From the NCBI GenBank assembly GCA_036873755.1, contig JAVTVY010017181.1, positions 558,001 to 622,000 on the forward strand: DNA of 64,000 nucleotides. Direction: 5' to 3'. Positions within the stretch are counted from its first letter, which is position 1, and each line of letters begins with the position of its first letter. Source of the stretch: Hanleya hanleyi. Lineage: Eukaryota; Mollusca; Polyplacophora; Lepidopleurida; Hanleyidae. Shown piece after piece: positions 46,501-57,000 of the stretch. The notes under the pieces are model-generated. The model worked only from the letters and a program-made list of their open reading frames with translations, made no database searches and was not told the DNA's origin. The translations under genes and the position numbers were made by a program.

Positions 46501-46825
46501 CCCCGCCCGTCTTCCTCATCTCTCGTAGCTCGCCGGCTACGCTTTTTTTGGCCATCATCTTCAGGCCCTTCCATTTCTCCTTTACATCCGCTTCACTTCT
46601 CGCGGCATTCCCGATCGCATTTACAGCTTGTGTAATTTCCTTCCAAATTTTGTTTTTATGCTGATTTGTTATGGCATTCGTCAGCTTGTTTTCTAATACA
46701 GCCTTGTGAACCTCGAAGAGTTCGACAAGGCAGGCCTGTTCAGCCGTGGAAAAATTTGGTTTTCTCTTTCGTTTCTCTTTACCTTTCCCCTTTCCCTCCG
46801 TGACGACTGCATGCAGTTCAGCCAT
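43568..46825 (-). CDS. Harbinger Myb/SANT-like DNA-binding protein, two exons
   Basis: Exon 1 46375-46825 (ATG at 46823-46825) and exon 2 43568-44100, GT-AG junction in phase 1, together about 327 residues without a stop. Residues 20-105 form a Myb/SANT-like (NAIF1-type) domain: 'NFSTAEQACLVELFEVHK', 'NKIWKEITQAVNAI', 'VKEKWKGLKMMAKK', preceded by a K/R-rich nuclear-localisation-like stretch (KGKGKEKRKRK). Exon 2 holds tandem 'TPSTSSFIPPAA' repeats and a C-terminal leucine/glutamine-rich coiled coil (about 'DIYQLQCKVLRSQEENLQLK'). Partners of this kind bind Harbinger ends and bring the transposase into the nucleus. It converges with the transposase gene, as is usual in the family. Confidence 0.9.
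43890..44033. repeat. In-frame 36-39-bp tandem repeat in the Myb-like gene
   Basis: Four to five units of GGGATGAAGCTGCTTGTGGA type, each 36-39 bp, give the repeated Ser/Thr/Pro-rich peptide 'TPSTSSFIPPAA' on the minus strand. Units are nearly identical and keep the frame. On the plus strand they make an open but meaningless 120-codon frame. Confidence 0.85.
44369..44612. repeat. Inverted repeat inside the Myb-like gene intron
   Basis: Arms of about 100 bp, 44369-44470 and 44505-44612, pair 'GATCAAAATG' with 'CATTTTGATC', 'TGGTATTTTTG' with 'CAAAAATACCA', and 'TATGACACCTCA' with 'TGAGGTGTCATA'. Similarity is moderate, with indels. It is probably an old foldback element. A second small hairpin is at about 45,390-45,457 (ATTCATCCCCATTGAT and complement). 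Confidence 0.75.
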
Positions 46826-47104
46826 GTTGAATTTCCCGCGGTTTACAAATTATACAGGAAGTTTATATTGCAATGTATTCTGGGATTGAATTTATCATTG
46901 TCCCAGGGGTAAATTTTACGGGGATAACTTTATCTCTGGGATAGTTAACCCACCGGCTAAACCACGTTTCAGCAACACCTACTTACCCCATGTTTAGCTA
47001 ACCCTGGGTTTTGGAATTTATCCCCGGGTTTTCACTAACCTGGGGATAAATTTAACCCACCGTTGAACAACCGGCTCCAGGAGTATTCGGACAGTTTTCC
47101 AGGG

Positions 47105-48500
47105 TTTTTCCATTCTCTAAATCCAGGGTATGAAAATTTGTTTTGAGAAAGGCAGGATATGGTAGTCCAGGGTTTCCATGGACGAGGATGGACACACTGT
47201 CCAGGGTTTCCATGGATGTCATGAGGATGGACACATTATCCAGGGTTTCCATGGACAAGGAGGGACAAATTGTCCAGCGTTTTCACAGACGAGGATGGAC
47301 ACTGTCCAGGGTTTGATGGACGAGGATGGACACTGTCCAGGGATTCCATGTGTAGGGTTTCCATGTTTCCTGCAGTATTGCTGCAGATCAACTCGTTTTG
47401 ACAACTGATCCATGTAACTTGAACCACATATATCTGGATTTCTGAGTCCATATATGCAGGCACTAGATCCCATCATGAGACATAAGAATAATCATTTTGA
47501 ATATTAAACATCTGCATGAAATGAATAATTGCTATGATTATATGGATCAATATATGTTAGGCCACATTCTAGTTTAATTTATTGGTGTTAAATTGTCATG
47601 ATAATAGTTTTTTTTCAATGCCATTTTTGTGGATGTAAATGTTACTACCGGTACCCTTGAATATATTCATTGTCAGCTTATTAATGTAATACTGAAAGAC
47701 ACTATATTAAATTATCAGGAATTCCACAGAGTATATACAATTATCAAAGTTCTGCAATATGGGCACAAGTCTTTGCAGCAGACCTTCAGCTGCAGAAATG
47801 TGCGAAAGCCCTTCTGAATCACTTTGAATAGGATTAAGTTGTGAATGTCTCAGAACATTACATTGATAACAGAACATTGTGTACTGATTATTATTGAGTG
47901 TAATGAATAAGTTTCCAGAGAAACTCTTAGACTAGAATACTACTGTGCGATCTAAGTCTATTATATTCCAAATCATTACGACTGGAACATTCTACATTAT
48001 GTGGAGTGTAAATTAGTAAAACCTGGTAATGTGGTTTTTAATAATGTGGTCATTCTGGTGATGAAAAATACTGTAACCAATTTGTAAATAACTAAATTGT
48101 ACATGTATGAACCATATGGCAGGGTTGAAGATGACTCGTATTTGAAATTTTGCTTTACAATTTGAGCAGTGTGTCAAATTAACATACCCCTGTCCGAGAT
48201 TACTAGTGAAAAAGATTATGCAAGTCACTGCTGAAATGAAATTATAATGTCCCTTGTTATAAAGTCCAATTTCCATGCTGAATTCTCCATATTCCATGGT
48301 TTCCATGGACATCATGATCCATGGTGTCCATGGTGTCCATGGACATCATCCATGGATTTCCATGGTGTCCATGGAGATCGTCTATGGATTGTGAATTTGT
48401 CCATGCTGTCCAGAATATTGTGATCATGGACATTATCCATGGTTTCCAGCATAATTCCAGGGATTCCAGCCTAATTCCATGGATTTGTAGTCAACCCTGG
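47105..48500. repeat. Subterminal 'CCAGGGTTTCCATGG' tandem arrays
   Basis: 47,110-47,375 contains about six units of 40-50 bp built from 'TCCAGGGTTTCCATGG' plus 'ACGAGGATGGACAC'. 48,295-48,500 has a denser array of 'CCATGG' and 'TGTCCATGG' units. Between them (47,380-48,290) is AT-rich sequence with no gene. The motif also occurs at the left end of the outer element (33,337-33,350), which ties the arrays to it. Confidence 0.8.
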
Positions 48501-48759
48501 ATATAAACCCTGGAATTTCTATAGCCGGGAAATCTCGACTGTGTTTGGTAAAATATAGTGATGGACACGACCCTCAGAACCACGAGCCAGAAGTTTTTGG
48601 GCTAGGGCGACCCCCACCGATCAATCAGGCCTAATAATAATTATTTCAAATCAATTTTTCTGACCAACTGCATTAGCCTCTGCTTTACTTGTCCAACTAT
48701 AAGCCAATAAGCAGATAAATAAGTGGTGTGGGAAAGTTGTGGTAGGCCTTAATATCATT

Positions 48760-49010
48760 CTTTCATGTGGAAACTATGATGTGGAGTTTCATCACATAAT
48801 GAATATTATTCAAATATTATATTTATTAAATACAAGAAATATATTATATATTATAATAAAATAAAAAATAAAAAATTTCTTTTTGATTATATATTATTAT
48901 TTATTTTATTATATTTAAATATATATTATTATATTTATTATATACAATTCTCATATTTATGAGTTTCACATCATAGTTTTTGAAACTATGATGTGGAAAC
49001 TATGATATGG
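48760..49010. repeat. AT-rich low-complexity tract flanked by an inverted pair
   Basis: 'GAAACTATGATGTGGAGTTT' near 48,769 pairs with 'GAGTTTCACATCATAGTTTT' near 48,960, followed by a second copy, around 120 bp of almost pure A/T. No coding sequence. It could be a small palindromic insertion or an expanded AT tract. Confidence 0.6.
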
Positions 49011-49439
49011 ACTGGGGGAGAATAACTTCTTCTATGATGTCTGCTACATAATCACAACTATTAATTTATGTGAGATCTATATTCAACTGGATATTGACAA
49101 AACACAAGAGCTGGACAAAATAAAGCCGAACCAATATGATGAATAAAAATTCTAGAAAATGCCAACAGTTGTACTATTCATTTTACAATATACGGCACTG
49201 AATGTAAAGAAATTACATTCCTGTTAAATATCCCCTGTCAAGGTTCAGTATTCTTTCTTATCTAAGCAGGTATCGGTATGTGGCTAGCTGTAATAGATCA
49301 GATAATTTCAAATATATTCAAATATGATGAATATAGAAAGTTGGTGTTTGGTGGAGTCTAATAATCACTGATGAAGAGGGAGCTCAGGACTTAAGGTTTT
49401 GCTGCACTGGTATAAGAGTAGAGTTAAGTGATGGGCATC

Positions 49440-50010
49440 TAGACTGATAAAAATAATTGTTATTATTTGTCAGAAATTAACCATTGACCAATATGATTCC
49501 TGTCCAATAAAAGATTTATGGTCTCTGTTTTTGGTTTATCAGCAGAATATTCATGTACACTGATGCAGGCTTCAGGAAGGTGGGTGTTCAGGTTGGATTT
49601 TGTCCCTTTAGCCATACACAAATGTTGTGCTGCAGGATTTTAGTTGCAGCATGTATTTCACAAGCTGTTGTCCAAGCACCCATTACCTAGCACCATGTTC
49701 TTCTTGTAACCTTGTTGGGATTGGGAATGTTTATCATGATGATGCAACACATCATTTTGTGAGTCCCGCCAGTTGTCAAAAACAAATCTACAGTACCTAT
49801 GCCGTGAAATATCACCATGGAGAGCTGAGCTAATACAGTGAAAAAAAAGCAATTTCCATCTCCTGGAACATCTAAAACTTGGCCGGATTGTTGCACAAAA
49901 GTGCAAGCAGCTGTTGCGTTCACACTTTCTGATGTAGAAACCTTGGCATAATTGTGTTCCTTTTCCAACAGTGCAGAGTGGATGGAACAAATTTCTCTCC
50001 TTGTAATCAT
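49440..50010 (-). pseudogene. OTU-protease-like ORF remnant
   Basis: The minus frame ending about 49,687 contains 'VPGDGNCFFFTVLAQL' (near 49,875), matching the catalytic Asp-Gly-Asn-Cys motif that opens OTU cysteine-protease (deubiquitinase) domains. Downstream homology continues in other frames: 'EIHAATKILQHNICVWLKG' near 49,640 and 'INLLLDRNHIGQWL' near 49,495, the expected position of the catalytic His ('NH'). At least two frame changes separate these, so it is broken. No flanking exon was found. OTU domains of this sort occur both in host genes and in several transposons; surrounding repeats favour the latter. Confidence 0.6.
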
Positions 50011-51599
50011 TGTATGTGATTCTTTGACACATTTGATTTGGAATAACTGTGTTCATCCATATTGTAAGATTTTTTTCTCTCTGTTTTTTGTAGCTTCAAT
50101 ATATATATGTAAAAAAACAAATTCAAATACTCTACTGAAAGCTCAATATTATTTCATAACCTTATTCATTGAGTTAATAGCATTTTAATAAGGCTATGTT
50201 AATAATTTCTCAAGTCACACCAGGGGACATAATGTAACACTGGTTGATAAAGTTACCTCCCCTCAACTATAACCATACAAGTCAAAAGAAAACTTTCAAG
50301 TGTAAACTTTTTAGAGACCGATTTGGTTGTGTTTTGTTATGAAAAAGAGGTGTTTGTGTCATAGAATTACTTTCTGGGAGATATTGAATAGTATGTCGGT
50401 AGTTTATATGTATAGATTTCTGACGTATCTATGCCTGAAACACGGCTATTCATATTAGCTTAAATTCTCAATACCAGTGACGTGCATATTCATGAGATGG
50501 TAATAGCGTAGATTATCGCTACCGCAAAACAGGGGGGAGATATTTATGAATATTGTCCAACAGAAAAATCTATTTAGAGTTTAAAAAATACGGGTATAAT
50601 CTACAGGAATTTACAACGTCAACACAGTGGCCTAAACGTCAATATACAGTGGCCTAAACTGACCTTTTTTGGACTTCCAAGTCCAAATCTCAATGAAGAG
50701 GTTACTTTGGCTGACAGCTGTCAATCAACGAGCAGACGACGCCCTTATTTCCGGACGGGGTCTGTTGTTTTTTCAATAACAATATATTTTTCGTTCCAAC
50801 TTTATTGGTGGTTCTTATATTTTTGAAGGGGATTTTATTCAGTCACGAAGTGCAAAAAATAGTCTCTAGAAGAAAACCAGATGTTGATTTCCGAGATGCA
50901 ATATTCAAAATGACCCCCTAATACGACGGGTACCCGGATGTAAACCGGATATACCGTGAAAAAAGATTCGTTAGGGTACAGTTATCCATGGAGTTGTGTG
51001 CATTTCTCATAAGCACACATGTTGCCTATTGAGTTCGCTTCGCGAACGACCGGCTTCTCTGCGCTCACTATTAAACATATATAATCAAAACATAAGATAA
51101 TGATTATTGCTGATTGGTTTCACATGAATGAGCTAGGGGATCATCTCCAAAGTATTCATAATGTTGCTTTCTGACTGGAGTTAAATAGCGATACATTTTG
51201 TGGGATACCGGTACCACAAGCATAATCTCTAGCCCAAATAGCTCGGTAGTCCGTTGAATCTGACAGGCCCAAGTTTTGGCGAGTCCCTTTTCACTCTATA
51301 CGTTACGTATATGTCGTTTTTTTGTGTGGTAGTTCTGTTTTGTTTGATTTTATTGTATTGTATTGTGAGATGGCTGGATACTATTACCGGTACTAAGAAG
51401 TTCAGTCTGCTGAAGAATTCCAAAAATTACTATGCTTAGCTCCATTGGCGCATATAAGTGAACGTGATCAGTAGTATAGAAACCGAAAATTCCCACGACT
51501 TAACGTTAACCTAGACTTTGTATCAGGGAATAACAAAGACGAATCTGAACAGGTCTGGTGTGTGCCCTATGCATCGAGGGGAGCGAAACCTGCTTCACG
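50011..51599. other. Intergenic stretch without recognised gene
   Basis: About 1.6 kb with no domain-bearing ORF. There are two copies of a 'GTGGCCTAAAC' phrase near 50,626 and 50,650, and scattered CpG-containing patches around 50,730 and 51,040. The 3' part borders the LINE and may include its 5' untranslated region. Confidence 0.5.
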
Positions 51600-51703
51600 G
51601 AGAAGTCTATTCGGAGTCTGCATACACTACCTTGTTAAGCTTGATGGATTCTTGCAAAAACGATGCGGGCAGGGTAGGCGCTAACGATACAATATAATAT
51701 CAC

Positions 51704-54049
51704 ATGGCCTCTCGCTCTGCTGTTCTACCTGGTGCTAGCCTAAATAACCTGGTGACTTGCCCGAGTGCAGACCTTATAAGCTGCAGCTCCACTAGACCAG
51801 CGCAACACAATGCAAAGGAAATCAAAGCGAATTTTGAGTTAAATGTTGGAAAAACCCTGGCTAAACAGATTGCTGCTGCAAACCGTCCTACTAACTTACA
51901 GATCAAATATACAGGGGGAGGCATTGTCATTCAAGCAGATGCTGCAATGTACTGCGTCCTTCGTAAAGCACTAGACAAATTATACACAAACTATCATACG
52001 GATAAAGGCTCTGTAAAAACCCAGAGGTTAACAGATACCAAGGATATTGAAACCCAGGTCACTTACAGAGTAACTCTATGCTCTGAGCAGTCCTACTCGG
52101 TAAATGCTTACCATACAACATCCTGTCTGCTCATCAATGGCAGATCCCCGGATGCTTTCCAAGCAGATTTTAAAGATATCATTGACGGCATAAGATCCAT
52201 CAAGGTAAACGGCGTGTGTGTCGACTTGTCTAGCTGGAACGAAAGACTTAAAGCTCTTTTCCAAGCGGCTCTCATCCAGTGTCTTCATAGACCATCTTCA
52301 TCCTCGACATTACCGGCTACTAGACAATCTTCAAAATCTACCTATCACCAGAAAACTACAGCACCTCCAGTTTCAACTCAGGTTAAACGTAGACTTCAAA
52401 GTCAATCCCAATCTAAATCTAATAGTCAGTGCACAAAATGGAAGAAGAACTGTGTAACTCGTTCAGCTTTCTGTGACAATGGTCTGCATTGGATACATTA
52501 CAGATGTGCCAAGTTATCTCCCCTAGATATCCTAGAGATTGAAAAAGAGAATGATACACCATTCAATTGTACAGATCCCAGTCATGTCATCCATGCTATT
52601 GGTTCCGCCCCTGCACTGGTTACCCAATCCATCAAAGCTGTGTCATCCGGTGCTCTGGTGGTCTCCCCTGAATCTCCACCTTTGACAAGCCCTCCCTCTT
52701 CCAACAGCATACAGAACTCTACTTTTAAACCTCCAGCCAATCCATCCAGGGTTGTTGTTGGTTCAGATCTTGTCGTTCCAACAGGAATTCCATCTTCTAA
52801 CTCCAGTCTCGCACAGTCCATCCTGGCAGAAGAATCCCATCCATCAGGCCCCCTGCCGTTCTGTTTAATGTGTCAATTTTGTGACCAACCTATAGGATCC
52901 GATGGTCAGTCTGTAACATGCAAAACGTGTCAAGCCGATTTTCACCACTCCTGTTGTGAAGCTGCTTCTGACGACTTTGTGTGCCCGTCCTGTGAACAGT
53001 GTATGTTGTCCACGTTAGTTGTACCACCACAGAATCCCGATCCAGCTCCTTCAGATTTCATTGCACCCACGGAGGTCGAAAATCCTGTTTTGCCTGACTT
53101 TGCAAACTTACGAGCCCGTGAGTCTAAACTAAAGAAGGCTGAAGCTGATATAAAGAAAAAGGAAGCTAGTATTCGTGACACCAAGAGGGACCTGTCTGCG
53201 GCCCAATCATACATTTCAAAGCTTGAAGCACGCATTGAGGAACTTGAGAAGTCAAACAAACTCTTAAGGTTGAGAGTTCTAGCACTTGAGTCTGACAACA
53301 ATTCCAACTCACACAATAGGTCTGTATCGTCACATCTTCCGGTAAATTCCAGTGTCCCTGCAAACTCCACTATCCCTGTCAATTCAAATATGGACATGTC
53401 AAACCTTTATCAACGTATCCAGAATCTAGAAACTGAAGACTTGAAACGATGTATCACTCATTTGGAAACCAGAAGTACCAGTCCTTCGGCTTCTACCATG
53501 TCACATGTTCAACATTCCCAGCCTACAATGCAGATTCATAGTCATCCTGTTGTCCCAAGCCACTCTACGCATTATGTGCCCTACATGAATCCCGGCCTAC
53601 CTCCTGCTGCTTTCCAGACTTCATATCCCCTTCCACATCCATTCCTGCAGAGTCGTCCTTCTGGATACCCATATCCGGTCCCTCGCCCAGCTGGATACCC
53701 ATACCCGGCTCCTCCAGCATATACGAGTCTTCCAAGGATGACCCCAGATCTGGCTCCCAGTCACCATCCAATCTTCTACCACAGCCCAAATGTCCAGGCA
53801 GGTAATCATGGCACTCCATCCTTAAATGTACCTTATAAGCCTAGTCATATTTTCAAACCTTACATCCCTGTTACCTCAATGCAACCGGAATTCAGAGCTC
53901 CATCCTATCATACATCAACAGTGCCTACCCCTTCCAGTAAACCAGCAGAGTCTGTCTCACGTACTAACGTCATCGAATCTGCCAAGTCTCTTACAAATTC
54001 AAATTTAACGTGTAAACTTCCCTCTCCTGCTGAAGCAAGACTGGATTAA
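51704..54049 (+). CDS. LINE ORF1 protein with two PHD-like zinc fingers and a coiled coil
   Basis: Intact 781-residue frame. Such proteins bind the LINE RNA and multimerise. Residues about 40-190 form a folded, unrecognised domain ('NLQIKYTGGGIVIQADA'). A first Cys/His cluster (about 241-290) has 'CVTRSAFCDNGLHWIHYRC', a PHD-like pattern. A second (about 388-435) has 'CQFCDQPIGSDGQSVTCKTC', 'FHHSCCE' and 'CPSCEQC'. Residues about 467-530 are a K/E-rich coiled coil, and about 560-750 a Pro/Ser/Tyr-rich tail with 'GYPYPVPRPAGYPYPAP' repeats. The ATG at 51704 is the first in frame. Two zinc fingers plus coiled coil match ORF1 of several CR1/L2-like elements. Confidence 0.88.
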   Translation: MASRSAVLPGASLNNLVTCPSADLISCSSTRPAQHNAKEIKANFELNVGKTLAKQIAAANRPTNLQIKYTGGGIVIQADAAMYCVLRKALDKLYTNYHTDKGSVKTQRLTDTKDIETQVTYRVTLCSEQSYSVNAYHTTSCLLINGRSPDAFQADFKDIIDGIRSIKVNGVCVDLSSWNERLKALFQAALIQCLHRPSSSSTLPATRQSSKSTYHQKTTAPPVSTQVKRRLQSQSQSKSNSQCTKWKKNCVTRSAFCDNGLHWIHYRCAKLSPLDILEIEKENDTPFNCTDPSHVIHAIGSAPALVTQSIKAVSSGALVVSPESPPLTSPPSSNSIQNSTFKPPANPSRVVVGSDLVVPTGIPSSNSSLAQSILAEESHPSGPLPFCLMCQFCDQPIGSDGQSVTCKTCQADFHHSCCEAASDDFVCPSCEQCMLSTLVVPPQNPDPAPSDFIAPTEVENPVLPDFANLRARESKLKKAEADIKKKEASIRDTKRDLSAAQSYISKLEARIEELEKSNKLLRLRVLALESDNNSNSHNRSVSSHLPVNSSVPANSTIPVNSNMDMSNLYQRIQNLETEDLKRCITHLETRSTSPSASTMSHVQHSQPTMQIHSHPVVPSHSTHYVPYMNPGLPPAAFQTSYPLPHPFLQSRPSGYPYPVPRPAGYPYPAPPAYTSLPRMTPDLAPSHHPIFYHSPNVQAGNHGTPSLNVPYKPSHIFKPYIPVTSMQPEFRAPSYHTSTVPTPSSKPAESVSRTNVIESAKSLTNSNLTCKLPSPAEARLD

Positions 54050-54074
54050 CTCAGGACTGTGACAACCAATTAGC

Positions 54075-57000
54075 ATGCAACAGCCAACCTGCATCTTCTA
54101 TTCAGAAGTCTTTTTTAGATCTGCGCCTTCAGCAAAACCCACTAACATAGCAACAGCAAGTCCAGTCACCTCGCAGTCTTCCAAACTGTCGACATCTTTG
54201 CCCCAGCTTCTAAATATAGCATCTTTCAACTGTAAAAACATCATTACCAACAGTGAAGCTGTTCATGTCATTTTGAGAAATGCTGACCTCGTTTGTCTCC
54301 AGGAACATTGGCTGTTTAATTTCCAGCATGACGTCCTTAAAGAATTTCACCCTGAATTTTTAGCGGAACTAAAGTCCGTCGACGACAGTGATCCTATACC
54401 CTCAACACACAAACCAAGAGGCTATGGCGGAGTAGCAATCTTGTGGAAAAAGGCACTGGACCATCTTGTGGTACCTATCCCGGATGGAAGTTGCAGAATT
54501 CAAGTCATCTCTATCTCCACCTCTCCACTTCCTGTTCTGTTAGTCTCAGCATATATGCCAACACGCGGGAGTGCAGCCTTCGATCTTGCTTACCAGGATG
54601 TCCTCGACGAGTTGTATGAACTGGTCACCAAATACAGCCCGTCACACTGCATCTTCCTGGCAGGTGATTTCAACTGCGATCTAACAACAGATTGTGTCTC
54701 CAAGAGAAAAACAGATCTGCTATTGTTTCTAGATGAGTTGGGGCTCGTTTATCAAACCTCCGGCCCTACTTTTGAGCATCCAAATGGGAGGGACCATTCT
54801 ACCATCGACTACTTCATCTTCCCCGAGGGTTCCAAGCATCTCGTAGGTCTCGTCAAACGTTTCGATAAGATCTTTATTAACAGTTCTGACCACCATCCTA
54901 TTGGCACAACTCTTCACGTATCTGCTACACTCAATGCGACCTCTGCCCCAAAATCTGATGCAATTCCGCAAAAATTCTTCCCCCGAATCGTCTGGGACAA
55001 AGTCGACAAAGCAGAATACCAAGATCTCATCTTAGCATCTCTGGGTGACTATAATCTGGAGATTCTCTCCCGTTACGACATAGGAAGAGTCTACCTAAAA
55101 TTCTGTGAATCCCTTACCAGTGCTGCACTTGAAGCAAGCAGCCAGCCTACAGTCAGGGAGAAGAGGAAAATTTCACATTTATGCTCGGCGGAGATCGCAG
55201 CTGCTGCCGCAGCAAACAGGAAAGCTCACTGGACGTGGAAGAGTGCTGGTTCTCCACATGATCCTCAGCATCCCGCCACTCAACAGCGCCGAGATGCTAA
55301 GATATCTCTTAGACAGGCACAACGACAGACTGCAGCCGAAAGATCAAACCGTAAGCTTGCAACATTAATGGAGGCAGACTCCAACGACAAACAGTTATTC
55401 TTCAAATTGGTCCGTCAGCAAAGGAAAGCTAAGAATGTTGATCTTAACACCCTTCATGTGGGTGATCACATATACTCTAGTGACCAGATCCTAGAAGGAT
55501 GGCATTCTCGCTTTACGCAGATCTCCACCCCGTCAAAAAATCCTTCCTACAACAGTCGTTTCAAAGCTGAAGCCCAGTTTGACGAAATCTTAATTACCGA
55601 TCTTTGTCGTATGCAAAATGATCACACACCTGTAACTACTGCCGAAATAGAACAGTCCATCTTAAAACTTGGCCGCAACAAGGCTCCAGACTGCTCGGGT
55701 GTGACTGCTGAACACCTGAGATTTGCCAGCTCCATAGTCCTTGCGTCCCTTACAGTGTTGGTTAATGCCATACTGGATTACAGTTTCTTTCCAGCAGAAA
55801 TGAAGACTGGGATACTCACCCCAATATTCAAGAAAAAGGGAAGGACAGAACAAGCAGCCAACTATCGTGGTATAACTGTCACATCGCTAGTCACCAAAGT
55901 TGTTGAAAGCATAATCCGTACCACGATGAACCCACAGCTGATGTTACAGCAAAATCCCTTGCAGTGTGGCTTTACAGCAGGCATCTCTCCCTTGTACAGT
56001 GCAATCATCTTATAGGAGTCGGTCAACGAGAACAAATCAAAGTATTCAGCATATGTTGGTCTACTTGATGCCAGAGCTGCGTTCGATGTGGTTGATCACT
56101 CCATCCTTCTCAGAAAACTGTATCTAGCCGGCGTTCAGGGTTCCATGTGGCTAACCATCTCGGATCTTCATACCAGAGACAAGACTAAGATCAAATGGCA
56201 GGGTTCCCTATCTGATCCAGTCACTATCCAACAGGGTGTGCGCCAAGGGGGCATCCTCTCTACGGATCTGTACAAGGTATATATCAATGACCTGCTCAAC
56301 AGACTCACTCACTGTGGCCATGGAGCTCGGGTGGGAGTGGTCCCCTGTCCAGCCCCTACGTGTGCTGACGATGTATGTCTCAATGCCTGCAACGATTTCA
56401 ACCTTCAAACCCTGCTGGATATTGCAGTTGATTATAGCAAAGACCAACACTATGATCTTCAGCCGTCTAAGAGTGCGATCCTGTGTTCCGAGAAATCTGC
56501 CGATTGCGAGTTCTCTCTCGATGGTGTCGTCATGTCCATTGCTAGCTCTGCCGTTCATTTGGGTCTACACCGGGATGGCTCTATCTTGAAGGCTCGCCCA
56601 TCCATTGACGAAAATGTCAGGAAAGCAAGACGCGCGATGTATTCCCTAATGGCTCCTGGACTACTTGGCATTAACGGCTTGAATCCTGTAACCGCACATC
56701 ACCTGTTGGAAACCTACGTCCTACCCATCTTACTGCACGGCGTCGAGACCCTCTACCTGACCCAGGGAGATGTACAGCTCCTGCATCTCTTTTATGTTAA
56801 GGCTCTAAAACAAATCTTGTCTCTACCGGACCGTGTGGCCCAACCTGCAGTCTATATCCTCCTTGGCTGCCTGCCTATGGAGGCCCGGATTCATCTTCGA
56901 ATGCTGACATTTCTGAGAAATATCTGTTCTGGTGGAAACTTGTTGTTGCATGAAATCTGCACTAGGCAAACCATTATGAAGGGCTTCAATGGCAAGAGTT

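Larger units (their letters stand above)
33377..47078. mobile_element. PIF/Harbinger DNA transposon, about 13.7 kb, apparently autonomous
   Basis: Terminal inverted repeats GGGTCCGGTTGTTCAACGGT (from 33377) and GGAGCCGGTTGTTCAACGGT (complement, ending 47078) bound both expected Harbinger genes: a DDE transposase (plus, 33.6-37.7 kb) and a Myb/SANT-like DNA-binding protein (minus, 43.6-46.8 kb), converging on the middle. Subterminal DNA (33,396-33,540 and 46,900-47,060) is dense in TTATCCC(C/T)GGG-like motifs on both sides. Flanks are CCT|...|AGG; CTG and CAG occur across the boundary but are not identical, so the 3-bp target duplication is uncertain. The interior of 37.8-43.5 kb contains other repeats. 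The large size is due to nested repeats. Confidence 0.92.
33320..48529. mobile_element. Outer terminal-inverted-repeat element interrupted by the Harbinger transposon
   Basis: A 25-bp inverted pair bounds this region: CCCGGCTATAGAAATT then (T/C)CAGGGTTT at 33320-33344, with its complement at 48505-48529 and one mismatch. Just inside the left end is 'TTTCCATGG'. Inside the right end are many 'CCATGG' and 'TCCAGGGTTTCCATGG' units (47,105-47,375 and 48,295-48,500). The Harbinger body starts 57 bp in from the left end. Without it the outer element would be about 1.5 kb. No flanking duplication is evident, so its superfamily is open. Confidence 0.65.
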
